Below are positions 24,433 through 47,828 of a DNA stretch of 52,500 nt, piece by piece. Position 1 is the first letter of the stretch. Each line of letters opens with the position of its first letter. The translations under genes and the position numbers were made by a program. Origin of the DNA: Neocallimastix lanati (nom. inval.) (taxonomy: Eukaryota > Neocallimastigomycota > Neocallimastigomycetes > Neocallimastigales > Neocallimastigaceae); contig JACVTC010000020.1 in NCBI GenBank assembly GCA_016946835.1, positions 745,001 to 797,500 of the forward strand, written 5' to 3'. The notes below the pieces were generated by a model. That model was not told the origin of the DNA, did not search any database, and saw only the letters and a list, made by a program, of their open reading frames with translations.

Positions 24433-27400
24433 ATGAGTGATTTTATCCCGCTCAAAAAGGAAGCCATATTGAATGGCAAAAATTTTAATATATGGTATGA
24501 TAATTTAACGGACATATTGGAGAAAGATGACTTAGCTGAATATCTAACTAAAGATATATTGGAAGAAGCCAAAAGGGACAATACCAAAAAGGAAGAAGAA
24601 ATAAAGGAAATCAAGAAAACGAACACAAAAGTCCATTATATTATTAAAAATACCATAAATTCCAAAATCCATGAAGATATTATTGGCATGAACACTCCAT
24701 ATGCCATAATAAATTATCTAAGAGAAGAATACAAATTAAATGAGAATGACATGACTCAATGGATTAGTAAACTTAAAAATGTCAAAGCTGAAAAGGAAAC
24801 AGAAATACCTTCAGCTATTAAGGAAATCTTTAAATTATTTAATGGCATGAACTCCTCCGGAAATATTATCTCCGAAAAAGAAAAAGTAAAATATTTATTA
24901 AGAGCATTACCAAAAAGTTATAAAATGAAATTAACTTTAAATGGTAATGAAACAGCCGAAGAATTAAAAACAACTATAGTAAAAGATATAAACACCTGGT
25001 TATATGTCGATGAACAAACAGATAAAGACCAACGATCATATGATCCAATGGACATCGACTATGCTGGGAAACTTGGATACAAGAATAGGAAAAATTTAAA
25101 AAACAAGAACAATAATAAAAATTTTTCCAAAAAAGGAAATCCAAGTAAACAAAACAACAAAGAAAAATTTAATAATAATAAATATAACAATAATAATAAA
25201 TACTGCGAAATCTGTGAAAGGAGGGGTCATTCTACCAAAGAATGTAGGTATAATCCAAGAAACCCAAATGGATTATACAATAAATACTACATTCAAGATG
25301 AACAAAAATTAAATAATTATCACACTAATAATAATTGGCATAATGGAAGACCCATAAGATATATTAATTTAAATGATGAAAATAATGAAAATATATCTTA
25401 TGATGATATAAAGCCAATGTTTTATAAATATTATAATCCTAAAAGCAAAGGAAAATATGTGGATGATGATGATTCAGATGAATATCAAGAATCTGAAAAA
25501 TCAAATTGTTTCATAAATTATGATAAAGAAGACGTTAAAAATGAAGTTTTAATTAAAAATAATATAATAACACGAGTAGAAAATAAATTAAATTTAGCCA
25601 ATGAAATTTTTATAAATAATATTGATAAAAAGGAAATAAATACAAATAATACAAATGAAATTTTTAATATTAATTACAATAAAAAAGAAACATCAGAATG
25701 GTTATATGATTCAGGTGCTGGTGAACATATAACTAATGATCTAAGTCTGCTTAAAAATTTTAAAAAAGAAAAAATAAAGTTAAGATGTGCCAATAATACT
25801 TATTGCTATTTTGAAGGCCATGGTGAATTTGAATTTACTATTAATAATTATCATTTTAAATTTAACAAAGTATTATATTCAAAAGAAGTAGCTAAAAATA
25901 TTATTAGTGGAATAGAATGGGCAAAACAAGATGTTAAAACCTTGACAGAAAAGGATAAACACAATAATATTATCCTCAGAATTTTAGATAACAATTATAA
26001 TATTATTGCCACATTCCAAGCTAATAATAACAATGAAGTTAAAATTGTAGTTACTCATTTCAATATTGAAAATGAAAGAAATAATAAAAATAATCTTATG
26101 GCAATCCAAAATTTTCGGAATGCTGAAGAGTTAACTTGGCATCGACGGCTTGGTCATTTCTACCAAGAAGATTTGAAGAATTATCTAAATAATCATGAAA
26201 TTAACTTAGATAAGTGTGATGATTGCAAAATTGCGAAAATGAAACGCAATCCACACAATAAAACACCTCCTAGAGCTAAAGAGATCTTAGAAGTTATACA
26301 TTCAGATATTATTGGTCCTATTAACACATCTTATACTGGAAAAAGGTTCATTCTTACTATCTTAGATGAAGCTTCTAGAAAATCATGGGTTTTTATAATG
26401 AAGAGTAAATCAGAAGCTACTGATGTTATTATCAATACCTTAAGAATGCTTAATAATAAATATAAGGATCATAAAATTAAAGTTTTTAAATCGGATAACG
26501 CAAAGGAATATAAAAACAAGAAAATTGATTCCTTTTGCAATGAAAATGGAATTGAAAAAGTATTCTCTCCTCCGTATAATCCTGAAAATAATGGACTATG
26601 TGAAAGATTTAATCTTACTATTGTTTCCTGCGCGAAAACCTTGTTATATTGGAGTGGACTTAGTGAAAACTTCTGGGACTTTGCGATATTATACGCTAAC
26701 TATATATACAACAAAGTTCCTCATTCTGGAATTCATAACAAAATTCCAGATGAAATATTCTACAAAAACAAAGTAAAAATTAATCACATCAAAGTATTCG
26801 GTTGTATCACCTTCTATATTGACAGAAGCCAAAATAAATCCAAATTTTCACCTAATTCTAAGAAAGGAATTTTTCTTGGATTTAGTGAAAAAACTAATAG
26901 CTATATTATTATGGATTTCAATGATAATTCAATTCATTATTGTAGAGAAATTTACTGTTTAGAAGATACTCCTGCTAATGTAAAATTAGCAAACAATAAA
27001 TCAAATCAATATGGTGATCAGGAATTTCTTACTTTTGATTTTTATTTTTCGAAGAATTTACCAGACTCATCTGGTGGAGAAAATCATAAAGCTGGTAACC
27101 ATAGTAGTAAACCTTCTGAAAATAAATTTAATAACAACAACAAAGAAAATAGCAAAAATACCAAAGAAAATTATTCATCATTACCTATCACAAACAATGA
27201 TGATTTACAAGAAAATTTAAATAAGGACAATTCCCCTAAAAGAGATAAAGGGAAAAGCCCAGAGACTGAGGATTCTAACGATACCAATATCAATAATAAT
27301 ATTGGTAAGGACAAAGAAATAAAAATCGCAGAAGAAGAGACCCAAAACTACAAAAATCAAGAAAATTTCAAAAATCATTCTGATGAAAATTTTTCTGATA

Positions 27401-29715
27401 ATAAAAATTTTTCAAAAAATGAAGAAAATTCAATAAACAAAAACAAAAATTTTAATGAAACCTTATCGAATAATAATTCTAATCAAGAGAAAAATTTTTC
27501 TGAAAATTCAAATATAAATAAGGTTAAAAATTCTAAAACTCAAAATAATAATAAAATTACTGATGAAGAAAAATTTTTTAATATTAACGACAAAACCTTA
27601 TTTAATAAGAAATCCAATAATCAAGGAAAAGTTAATGAACAAACCAATATGTCTTCAAATAAATCTAATATAATTAAAGAAAATTTTAATAAAAATTTTT
27701 CTGAAACAAATATTAAAAATAATATATCTACCAGTACTACTGATAATATATCTAAATCCAAAAATTTTTCAAACCCAAATTATTATAATTTTCCTTCTTC
27801 TCCTCAAGAAAATACTATGTTTAATAGAAATAATATTATCTCTTCTTACATCGACAAAAAGTTCCCTTTTAATGGCAGAAGAAGTGTTAAAGAACTACAT
27901 ATAGATAACCAAAATTCTTTTAATACAAATTCATTCAATAGAATTAATTTACCTCATCTTAGGAGCAATTTTCATTTCAAAAATAATAAAAATTTTGAAA
28001 ATGGAAATATTGATTATTTATTTTCAAATAATCATTTTAAAATTAAGAAAAATAATTATTTACATATTAAAAAACAGTTTAATTTTAAAAAACACGGAAG
28101 GTCACTTTCGGACGATTTAACACCTTCCCAATCACATAAATTTCGTAGATCAAACTTTAATTCAAAAATTATTGCTACTTTGGATAATTTTGTGCCCCAA
28201 TCATTTTTCCAAGCCACAAATTGTAAAGACCACGTTCTATGGGAAAAAGCTATGGATAACGAACTGGATAATCTTTATACTAATAAAATTATGACTTTTG
28301 TGAACAATATTCCAGATGGTAAGAAACCCATTCCTTCCAAATGGGTCTACGCTCTTAAGACTGATGGTCTTGGCCATATTATTAAACATAAAGCTCGTTT
28401 TGTCGCTAAAGGTTTCTCTCAAAAATATGGCATTGATTATGAGTTGACTTTCTCTCCTACCCTTAATATCGATTGTTTAAAACTTCTTATCTCCTTAGCT
28501 GCTAAATTTAAATGGGACATTCTCCAATTAGATATCAAAGCTGCGTATCTCAACGCGGATTTAGACAAAGATATCTATGTCAAAATTCCCCCTGGAGATC
28601 CTAACTTTGGGAGGGGATATTGGAAATTGAACAAAGCATTATACGGTTTAAAACAATCTGGCCGACAATGGTATAATACCATCTCTAAATTTTTAATTGA
28701 ACAAGGAATGGAGCAACTAAAATCTGAAAGTTGCGTTTTTAAGAAAATCGTAAATGGAAAATTAGTCTGTATAATTGGCTTATACGTAGACGATATGATT
28801 GTTACTGGAGAAAAGGAAGAAATTAACAAAATCTTCAATAAAATTAAAAACAAATTCAAGATCTCAAAATCTGGTCCAATAGACTACTTATTGGGAATTA
28901 AAGTTGAAAATAGAAATAACACTTATACATTATCCCAAACACAATTTATAGAAAATATTTTAAAAACATTTAATATCAATAACAAAAGACTAAGAAAAAC
29001 ACCATGTGTTGGTGATAATACAATATCAGAAAATAACCAACCATTCAACAAAACAAAATATAAAAGTGCAATTGGTATGTTAATTTATTTATCAAAATGT
29101 ACCAGACCCGACATTGCATTTTCAGTCAACAAAGCTGCCAGAAATTCAGAAAATCCAACAGTATCTGACTGGCACAAAGTTATTGCAATATTACAATATT
29201 TAAAAAATACCAAAAATTACAAAATTAAATATGATGGCACTGGTAACATTGTAGGTTACACAGATTCAGACTTCGCTGGTGACGTTACTGACAGAAAATC
29301 AACATCTGGTAATATTATCTTAATGGGAAATAATCCAATATCCTGGACCTCGAAAAAACAGTCAGTTGTCGCCACATCAACAGCAGAAGCTGAATACATA
29401 AGTGCGTCAGTATGTATCAAGAAATTATTAAGAATTAAAAATATATTATACGAATTACTCAAATTTAATAAACCACTAACATTATTTACAGACAATAATG
29501 CAAGTAAAATTTCAATGGAAAATGGAGAATTAAATCCAAAATTAAAACATATTTCAATTAAATATCACTTTAATAGAGACAATATTGAGAAAAATTTAAT
29601 TAAATTAAAATATATCAGTACTGATAAAATGCTAGCTGACACATTAACAAAATGTGTAAATGGTACTAAAATGACAACCTTTGCAAATCAAATTTTCATT
29701 ACAAATGAAAACTGA
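24433..29715 (+). CDS. Copia Gag-Pol polyprotein (1760 aa)
   Basis: Encodes all proteins of the element in one frame. Gag covers about residues 1-300 with a CCHC zinc knuckle C-E-I-C-x4-H-x4-C at 258-271. The protease motif is L-Y-D-S-G-A-G (Asp426). The pre-integrase zinc motif W-H-R-R-L-G-H with C-D-D-C is near 569-598; the integrase core starts near 620 (H-S-D-I-I-G) and includes K-S-D-N-A-K-E-Y and a downstream Glu. RT has L-D-I-K-A-A-Y-L, L-Y-G-L-K-Q-S and catalytic Y-V-D-D near 1451. RNase H carries Y-T-D-S-D-F-A-G near 1609 and ends with A-D-T-L-T-K. There is no frameshift between gag and pol, so processing must rest on the protease. Unusual is a linker of about 340 residues (roughly 876-1219), very rich in Asn, Lys and Ser with many N-F-S units, between integrase and RT. 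Confidence 0.97.
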   Translation: MSDFIPLKKEAILNGKNFNIWYDNLTDILEKDDLAEYLTKDILEEAKRDNTKKEEEIKEIKKTNTKVHYIIKNTINSKIHEDIIGMNTPYAIINYLREEYKLNENDMTQWISKLKNVKAEKETEIPSAIKEIFKLFNGMNSSGNIISEKEKVKYLLRALPKSYKMKLTLNGNETAEELKTTIVKDINTWLYVDEQTDKDQRSYDPMDIDYAGKLGYKNRKNLKNKNNNKNFSKKGNPSKQNNKEKFNNNKYNNNNKYCEICERRGHSTKECRYNPRNPNGLYNKYYIQDEQKLNNYHTNNNWHNGRPIRYINLNDENNENISYDDIKPMFYKYYNPKSKGKYVDDDDSDEYQESEKSNCFINYDKEDVKNEVLIKNNIITRVENKLNLANEIFINNIDKKEINTNNTNEIFNINYNKKETSEWLYDSGAGEHITNDLSLLKNFKKEKIKLRCANNTYCYFEGHGEFEFTINNYHFKFNKVLYSKEVAKNIISGIEWAKQDVKTLTEKDKHNNIILRILDNNYNIIATFQANNNNEVKIVVTHFNIENERNNKNNLMAIQNFRNAEELTWHRRLGHFYQEDLKNYLNNHEINLDKCDDCKIAKMKRNPHNKTPPRAKEILEVIHSDIIGPINTSYTGKRFILTILDEASRKSWVFIMKSKSEATDVIINTLRMLNNKYKDHKIKVFKSDNAKEYKNKKIDSFCNENGIEKVFSPPYNPENNGLCERFNLTIVSCAKTLLYWSGLSENFWDFAILYANYIYNKVPHSGIHNKIPDEIFYKNKVKINHIKVFGCITFYIDRSQNKSKFSPNSKKGIFLGFSEKTNSYIIMDFNDNSIHYCREIYCLEDTPANVKLANNKSNQYGDQEFLTFDFYFSKNLPDSSGGENHKAGNHSSKPSENKFNNNNKENSKNTKENYSSLPITNNDDLQENLNKDNSPKRDKGKSPETEDSNDTNINNNIGKDKEIKIAEEETQNYKNQENFKNHSDENFSDNKNFSKNEENSINKNKNFNETLSNNNSNQEKNFSENSNINKVKNSKTQNNNKITDEEKFFNINDKTLFNKKSNNQGKVNEQTNMSSNKSNIIKENFNKNFSETNIKNNISTSTTDNISKSKNFSNPNYYNFPSSPQENTMFNRNNIISSYIDKKFPFNGRRSVKELHIDNQNSFNTNSFNRINLPHLRSNFHFKNNKNFENGNIDYLFSNNHFKIKKNNYLHIKKQFNFKKHGRSLSDDLTPSQSHKFRRSNFNSKIIATLDNFVPQSFFQATNCKDHVLWEKAMDNELDNLYTNKIMTFVNNIPDGKKPIPSKWVYALKTDGLGHIIKHKARFVAKGFSQKYGIDYELTFSPTLNIDCLKLLISLAAKFKWDILQLDIKAAYLNADLDKDIYVKIPPGDPNFGRGYWKLNKALYGLKQSGRQWYNTISKFLIEQGMEQLKSESCVFKKIVNGKLVCIIGLYVDDMIVTGEKEEINKIFNKIKNKFKISKSGPIDYLLGIKVENRNNTYTLSQTQFIENILKTFNINNKRLRKTPCVGDNTISENNQPFNKTKYKSAIGMLIYLSKCTRPDIAFSVNKAARNSENPTVSDWHKVIAILQYLKNTKNYKIKYDGTGNIVGYTDSDFAGDVTDRKSTSGNIILMGNNPISWTSKKQSVVATSTAEAEYISASVCIKKLLRIKNILYELLKFNKPLTLFTDNNASKISMENGELNPKLKHISIKYHFNRDNIEKNLIKLKYISTDKMLADTLTKCVNGTKMTTFANQIFITNEN

Positions 29716-29718
29716 TTT

Positions 29719-29727
29719 GAGGGGGAG
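29719..29727 (+). other. Polypurine tract
   Basis: GAGGGGGAG right before the 3' LTR, the plus-strand primer of LTR retrotransposons. It is one of few G runs in the window. Confidence 0.9.
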
Positions 29728-41246
<11,519 letters not shown>

Positions 41247-42311
41247 AACAGCAACATAATTTTTTCTTAAGTACAAGTATTTAAACAAAAATAATAAAAA
41301 AAAAAAAAAAAAAAAAAAAAATATATATAAAATATAATATTCAAAATGTAAATACAAAATACATGATTTAAAATATTCAATCAGATACATATCAATACAA
41401 CATAGATAACAATTATTTCAATTCAATTCAATTTTATTTTATTTTATTTTATTTTTATTCTTTTTATTATCAATTTTCAATCCAATCATGAATTATTTAT
41501 TTAGCATATTTTATTAATATTTGTTACAATTTGTATAATAATTTATTCATTATTCATATATTTATATATTTATATATTTTGTTTAAATAAATTATTACAC
41601 TTTTTCGAGATTTTTTTTTTTTTAACTTTCATTTCTGCACAAAAATTTAATATATAATTTATTTATTGATTGTTATTAATTAGATTTTATATAATAAAGT
41701 TTATACAATTTTTTTTTTTAAAAAAAAAATAAAAAAAAAAAAAAAAAAAAAAACAATAAAAAAGATAAGGAAAAAGAAATTCTTTAATTTTATATTGTTA
41801 ATTGATTAAACATATCATATAATTTATGTATTTTGATATTTTGAAATTTTAAAAGTATGGAAGTATTCCTATTTCTATTATTATTATTATAAACATTTTA
41901 TATTATTATTACTTTTATTGGTATTATTATTATGTATTATAATTTCGAAAATAATATTCATTTATATATACTATTTATAATTTAAAATAGCAAATATAGG
42001 AAAGGATTATTTTTAATTATACCATTCCGTATTAAAATAATGTTATTATTATATCAAAAATTTTTATTTAACAATATTCATCCAGTCTGTAATTTTAATT
42101 TTTATCTTTTTTTTTTTTTTTTTTTAAAAAAAATTAATCTTTTTTATGTAATATTAATTTATAAGAATGGAATTTTTTCCTAAAAAAAAATAGATTATAT
42201 AAAATATTAATAAATATTTAATATAATTTTATTAATTTAAGTAATAATTATTTATTATTATTAAATAATTAATAAAATTATTTATTATTATTATTATTAT
42301 TATTAGTAAAA

Positions 42312-42364
<53 letters not shown>

Positions 42365-43091
42365 TATTATTATTATTATTTATTATTATTAGTAAAATAT
42401 TATTATTATTAATTATTATTTATATTTTTTGCTTCAAAATTTTTCTTAATAAATATTAAGGCAATATATTTATATATTTTTTATAATTTAAAATAACAAA
42501 TATAAGATAAGATTATTTTAAATCATAAAATTTCTTATTACTATAATTTTATAATAACATATTTTATTATTAAATTATATTCATTCCCTTTATTTCCTTT
42601 TGTAATTTTTTTTCTCTTTTTCCTCAATTTTAATTTTTATTTTAGGAAAATATTCCATTCATAATATTAATAATTCATAAAAAAGATTAAGTTATTTATG
42701 TTAATAAATATTTAATTAATCAAAATTTATATATTATATTAATAAATATTAACAAATTATTATTATATAAATAAATGTATATGAATATTTATATTTAATA
42801 TAAGAATAAATAATATATAAATTGAAATTATAGACGTTTAAATTTTTATAAATAATAATTTTTTTTTTTTTTTAATTTATTATTAAAATTAATAATAAGG
42901 AAATAAAATAAAATAAAATATAATAAAATAAAATAAGTTGTTAAGCGATTCAATTTTTTTTATAAAAAAAAATTAAAAAAAAAAAAGAAAATTTAAGTAT
43001 AAAAATAAAAAATAAAATAAATTAAACAAATAAAATAAAATAAGAAAAATATATTTATTTATATAAAAGTAATATCAAAAACAAAAATAAA
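41247..43091. other. A/T-rich intergenic region CFAP70-clpP
   Basis: CFAP70 3' UTR at the left, then A/T runs and ATT tracts (42282-42365). Two sections share GATTATTTT-type wording near 42005 and 42510, too weak to call a repeat. No gene seen. Confidence 0.6.
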
Positions 43092-43764
43092 ATGTCTTCT
43101 TTATTAAGCTCTGTTGGTAACACTTTAAAAACTAGTACCGTTAAACCAAGTCAATTTTCTATTTTATTCAATAAATCTTACTCCACAAAAAGTAAAGTTA
43201 TCATTCCAAACTATGTTAAAACTAAACTCAATCCAATAAAAATAGAAAAAAATTTAAAGGTAGTTTTTATTAAAGAAAAAAATTAACTAAATTATTCGAA
43301 GGATGAAAAAAAAAAAAATTTTTTTATATATAAAATTATAATTTTTTTTTTCAATACATTAAATGGCTGAATGCTTTATAAATATTCTTTTTTTTAAAAA
43401 AATATGATATAGAATTTAAACTCTATTAAGGAATATCACTCTTTTTCCTCTGTAAATGACTATTGGCTTCCAAGTGTTGTTGAAACCACAGTAATATATT
43501 TTTATTTATATTATTTTTTTTTTTTTATATTAATTTAATATATATATATATTAATTTTATTTTTTTATTTTTTTATTTTTTAATTATATTTTACAATATT
43601 TTATTTTTAAATGTAACAATAAAAATAAATAATATTTATTTAATTAAAAGCCAAGAGGTGAAAAAGTTTGGGATATATATTCACGTTTATTAAAAGAAAG
43701 AATTATTTTGTTATATGGAGAAGTAAGCTTTCAGCTCATACAAAATATAATATAATTTTATTTT

Positions 43765-43814
<50 letters not shown>

Positions 43815-43850
43815 AAATAAGAAAGATGTATGAAACATTTATGAAATTTC

Positions 43851-43923
<73 letters not shown>

Positions 43924-44717
43924 TTTATTTTATTTTTCGATATATTAAATTTCATTATATATCAACTTTCATAATTTATAATATATATGAAAGGTTAATG
44001 ATGTTGTTTCATCAAGTTTGGTTGCTCAGTTATTATTTTTAGAATCAGAAAACCCAAAGAAACCAATTCATATGTATATTAACTCACCAGGAGGTAGTGT
44101 TACAGCTGGAATGGTAATATATTTCATACAAAATTTTATAATTATTATAATAATGTTAATATGAATAGTGATATTATTCCATTTTATTAATAGACATCAA
44201 AAACAATAACAATAAGTATATTAATTTTTTAAATTTTTTATATCAATATAATTAAATATTTTAATAGGCCATTTATGATACAGTAAGAATTGAATTTTAA
44301 ATATATATATTAATGTATTATTAATTTTATTATATAAAATATTGATATTAATTAAATTTTATTAATTATACATATAAAAATAATAATAAATGAAATCTTT
44401 AAAAATTCAATAATATTTATAATAAAAGATGCAAGTAAGTATGAATGAATAGATTTTATTTATCGAATAATGAATTTTTTTTTTTTTAAAAAAATAAATA
44501 AATATCAATAATTATAATAAAATATAATTTTTTAAAAAATTTTTTTTGTAATAGTATATATCTTCACCTGTCCACACTTTATGTATTGGCCAAGCTTGTT
44601 CTATGGGATCATTACTTTTAGCTGGAGGTGAACCGGGTAAACGTTGTAGTTTACCAAATGCTAGAGTAATGATACATCAACCAAGGTAAAAATATATTAT
44701 CAAATAATTTTGATAAC

Positions 44718-44770
<53 letters not shown>

Positions 44771-45275
44771 ATTTTTATGATATTTGAAACTATAAAAAAT
44801 GATATATTTAATAATAAGAAATATAATAAATAAATAAAATTTTTAATAAATAAATAATAAATATATAAATATGATATTATTTATATGAAAAGTGGTGGCG
44901 CCCGAGGTCAAGCTACCGATATTGCTATTCATTGTGAAGAAATTTTAAAGATAAAGAAGAAGATTAATGAAATTTACGTTAAACATACTAAAAAGCCATT
45001 AGATGTTATAGGTAAATTGTATTAATTAATTTATATTAAATCTTTTTTTATTTTTTTCATTCTTCTTTTTTGAAATAATTTATTTTTATAAATATATTAA
45101 AAAGATTTTATAATTATATTTTTCATAATAATTTAAAATAATAGAAAAAGCATTAGAAAGAGATAACTTTATGTCTCCAGAAGAAGCTCTTGAATTTGGT
45201 ATTATTGATACCATAAAAGAAAAACGTGAAATTTCAGAAGAAGAACAAAAGGAAACTGACAAAAAGAATGAATAA
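43092..45275 (+). CDS. clpP: ATP-dependent Clp protease proteolytic subunit, organellar, 9 exons
   Basis: Serine peptidase that forms the barrel of the ClpXP-type protease. Exons: 43092-43259, 43413-43490, 43651-43722, 43994-44113, 44268-44282, 44429-44434, 44555-44685, 44893-45011, 45145-45275; 279 aa. The first 35 or so residues lack acidic residues and are rich in Ser, Thr and Lys, ending in S-Y-S-T-K-S-K, which fits a mitochondrion-type targeting leader. In an anaerobic fungus the destination would be the hydrogenosome (inference). The core then reads [43 protein letters not shown] (Ser169), M-I-H-Q-P (His194) and L-E-R-D-N-F-M (Asp243), so the triad is complete. The acidic C-terminal extension resembles that of mitochondrial ClpP. 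All junctions are GT-AG and in phase. Confidence 0.95.
43766..43921. repeat. A47 and T69 tracts in clpP intron 3
   Basis: A run 43766-43812 and T run 43853-43921, 40 nt apart in a 271-nt intron, so the transcript could fold into an A-U stem of up to 47 pairs. Confidence 0.93.
44268..44282 (+). other. 15-nt exon 5 of clpP
   Basis: Codes A-I-Y-D-T between an AATAG acceptor and a GTAAGA donor; these are near-invariant ClpP residues. Confidence 0.9.
44429..44434 (+). other. 6-nt microexon 6 of clpP
   Basis: ATGCAA (Met-Gln) between AAAAG and a perfect GTAAGT donor. It supplies the M-Q of the conserved Y-D-T-M-Q-Y-I. Skipping it would keep the frame but delete two core residues. Confidence 0.88.
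44719..44769. repeat. Long T homopolymer in clpP intron 7
   Basis: About 50 T in a row after the exon 7 donor. Confidence 0.93.
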
Positions 45276-45601
45276 TTAATTTGAAAAAAATAATAATTTT
45301 CTATTACTCTTTTGAGATTAATAAAAAAAAAAAAAAAAGGAATTTGTAATAATATAAAATATAACAAAAAATATATTTCAATATTATTATATTTATAAAT
45401 TTAATAATCATTCATATACTTTCAAAATAAAATAAAATATTAATAAATAAAACTTGTAACTTTTAATTTAAAATAAAACTAAATAAATTATTGTATAAAA
45501 ATGAATGTTTAAAAAAAAAAATAAATAAATTGTATAATAAAATTTAGTACTAAATAAGAAAATAACGTTTTGGTATATTTATTATAAATAAACAAATAAA
45601 C
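45276..45601. other. clpP 3' region
   Basis: A/T-rich 3' UTR and spacer with several AATAAA words; no gene seen. Confidence 0.6.
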
Positions 45602-46382
45602 AAAAGTAAATAAATAATAAATAATAATTAAATAATTGAATAATAAATAATTGAATAATAAATAATAAATAATAAATAATAAATAATAAATAATAAATAA
45701 TAAATAATAAATAATAAATAATAAATAATAAATAATAATTAAATAATTGAATAATAAATAATAAATAATAAATAATAAATAATAAATAATAAATAATAAA
45801 TAATAAATAATAAATAATAAATAATAAATAATAAATAATAAATAATAAATAATAAATAATAAATAATAAATAATAAATAATAAATAATAAATAATAAATA
45901 ATAAATAATAATAATAATTAATAATAAATAAATAATAGTAAATAATAAATAATAAATAGTAAATAATAAATAATTGAATAATAAATAAATAATAAATATT
46001 AAATATTAAATATTAAATAATAAATAATAAATAATTGAATAATAAATAATAAATAATAATTAATAATTAAAAAATAATAAATAATAAATAATTGAATAAT
46101 AAATAATAAATAATAAATAATAAATAATAAATAATAAATAATAAATAATAAATAATAAATAATAAATAATAAATAATAAATAATAAATAATAAATAATAA
46201 ATAATAAATAATAAATAATAAATAATAAGTAATAAGTAATAAATAATAATAATAAATAATAAATAATAAATAATAAATAATAAATAATAAATAATAAATA
46301 ATAAATAATAAATAATAAATAATAAATAATAAATAATAAATAATAAATAATAAATAATAAATAATAAATAATAAATAATAAA
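45602..46382. repeat. Heptamer array (AATAAAT)n, about 780 bp
   Basis: More than 90 copies of a 7-bp unit, broken by short AATTGAAT, AATTAAT and AAGTAAT variants. Because 7 is not a multiple of 3, the minus strand can be read as a repeating Tyr/Leu/Ile/Phe peptide over 46060-46440; I regard this as an artefact. Same unit as positions 1-81. Confidence 0.96.
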
Positions 46383-47828
46383 TATTAATAATTGATGTTA
46401 TAAAGTAACAAAAAAAAAAGTAGGAACTGAATTTAACCAAAAATACTTCTTAATGAAATCATTAAAATGGATTAAATACATATATATGAATAAAAAAAAA
46501 AAATAATAAAAATAATTGCTATTTTTAAAAATATAATTATTTATATGTAAATATTAGTGGCTTGTTTTTTATTTCTTAAAATACTAATATGATTGGATTA
46601 TTTATTTTATCATCCAATAAATATTTTCATATATATTCTCTATTTCATCATCAAATTTATATATATATTATATAAATTATTAAAATATATATAAAAATTA
46701 TCAAAAATAAAAAAAATTTATAAATTATAATTAAATATAAAAATTATAATTAAATATTATTATAAGTATTATCAATTATTTATTAAAAGATGTAATACAA
46801 TAATTATTTACGTATTATTTAATTACATTGTATCATTGAATTTATTTATGTTAATATTAAATATTATTCATTAATATTGATTATTATTATTATTTAAAAA
46901 ATTATTATTTTTTTAATTATTATTTCATATTAATAATTATTATTTCATATTAATGAGTTTTTATTAGTATTATTATAATTATCAATATTTTTTTTAAAAA
47001 AAAAAAAAATTAATTATTTTTATAATATAAATATTAAATATAAGCATTTTTTTGAAAATAATTATAAAAAAATTTAATTCAATTTATATATAATTTAGTT
47101 TATATATAATAGTATTATAGAGTTTATATTATAATATATTATAATTAATACTTTAATTTTGTTTTATTTTTTATTTGTTATTGTTTTTATTTTTTATTCT
47201 TTTTAAAATAATAAAATAAGAAATTTATATTTAATTTTTTTTTTTAAAAAAAAACAAAATTTATTAAATAAAAAAAAAGGTAAAATAAGAAATAAAGATT
47301 TATTTTATTTAAATTCTAATTTTTAAAAAAGTTTTTTTTTTTATGTAAAATAAAAGATTTGATTTAGAAATTACCGAAATAAAAAAAAAAAATAATAATA
47401 AGGAAAAGAAAAAAAAAGTAAAATATCATGGACAATATTATAAGGAATATCACCTTATAAGCATAATAAAATAAAAAAGAATATATTTATTAAACACATG
47501 CGTTATACTATAAATAATTATTAAATAAACTTTTTTGATGAAAAATATAATAAAAATAATAAACCAATATAATATAATTAATGTAGGAAATGATAAAAAC
47601 AAAAATTCATATGTATATATTATGAAGTTATGAAGTAGAGGAAATCAAAAATGAAAAAAAAATAAAAAAAAAAATAAAAAAGAAAAAAATATATAAAAAG
47701 GAAAAAGGTTGATGAACTAATATATTTATTATATTTATTAAATCAATATTTATATATATATTTTTTTTCTTTTGGAAAATAGAATAAAAAAAAAAATTAA
47801 AGAAATAAATAAAATAAAATAAAGAATA
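46383..47828. other. A/T-rich region upstream of V-ATPase subunit c
   Basis: No gene seen. Contains A and T runs and a partial duplication TTATTATTTCATATTAA at about 46917 and 46937. The promoter of the downstream gene should lie at the right end. Confidence 0.6.

Noticed and set aside
46060-46440. Hydrophobic repetitive open frame on the minus strand
   Set aside because: Produced by the heptamer array, whose 21-bp period avoids stops in this frame.
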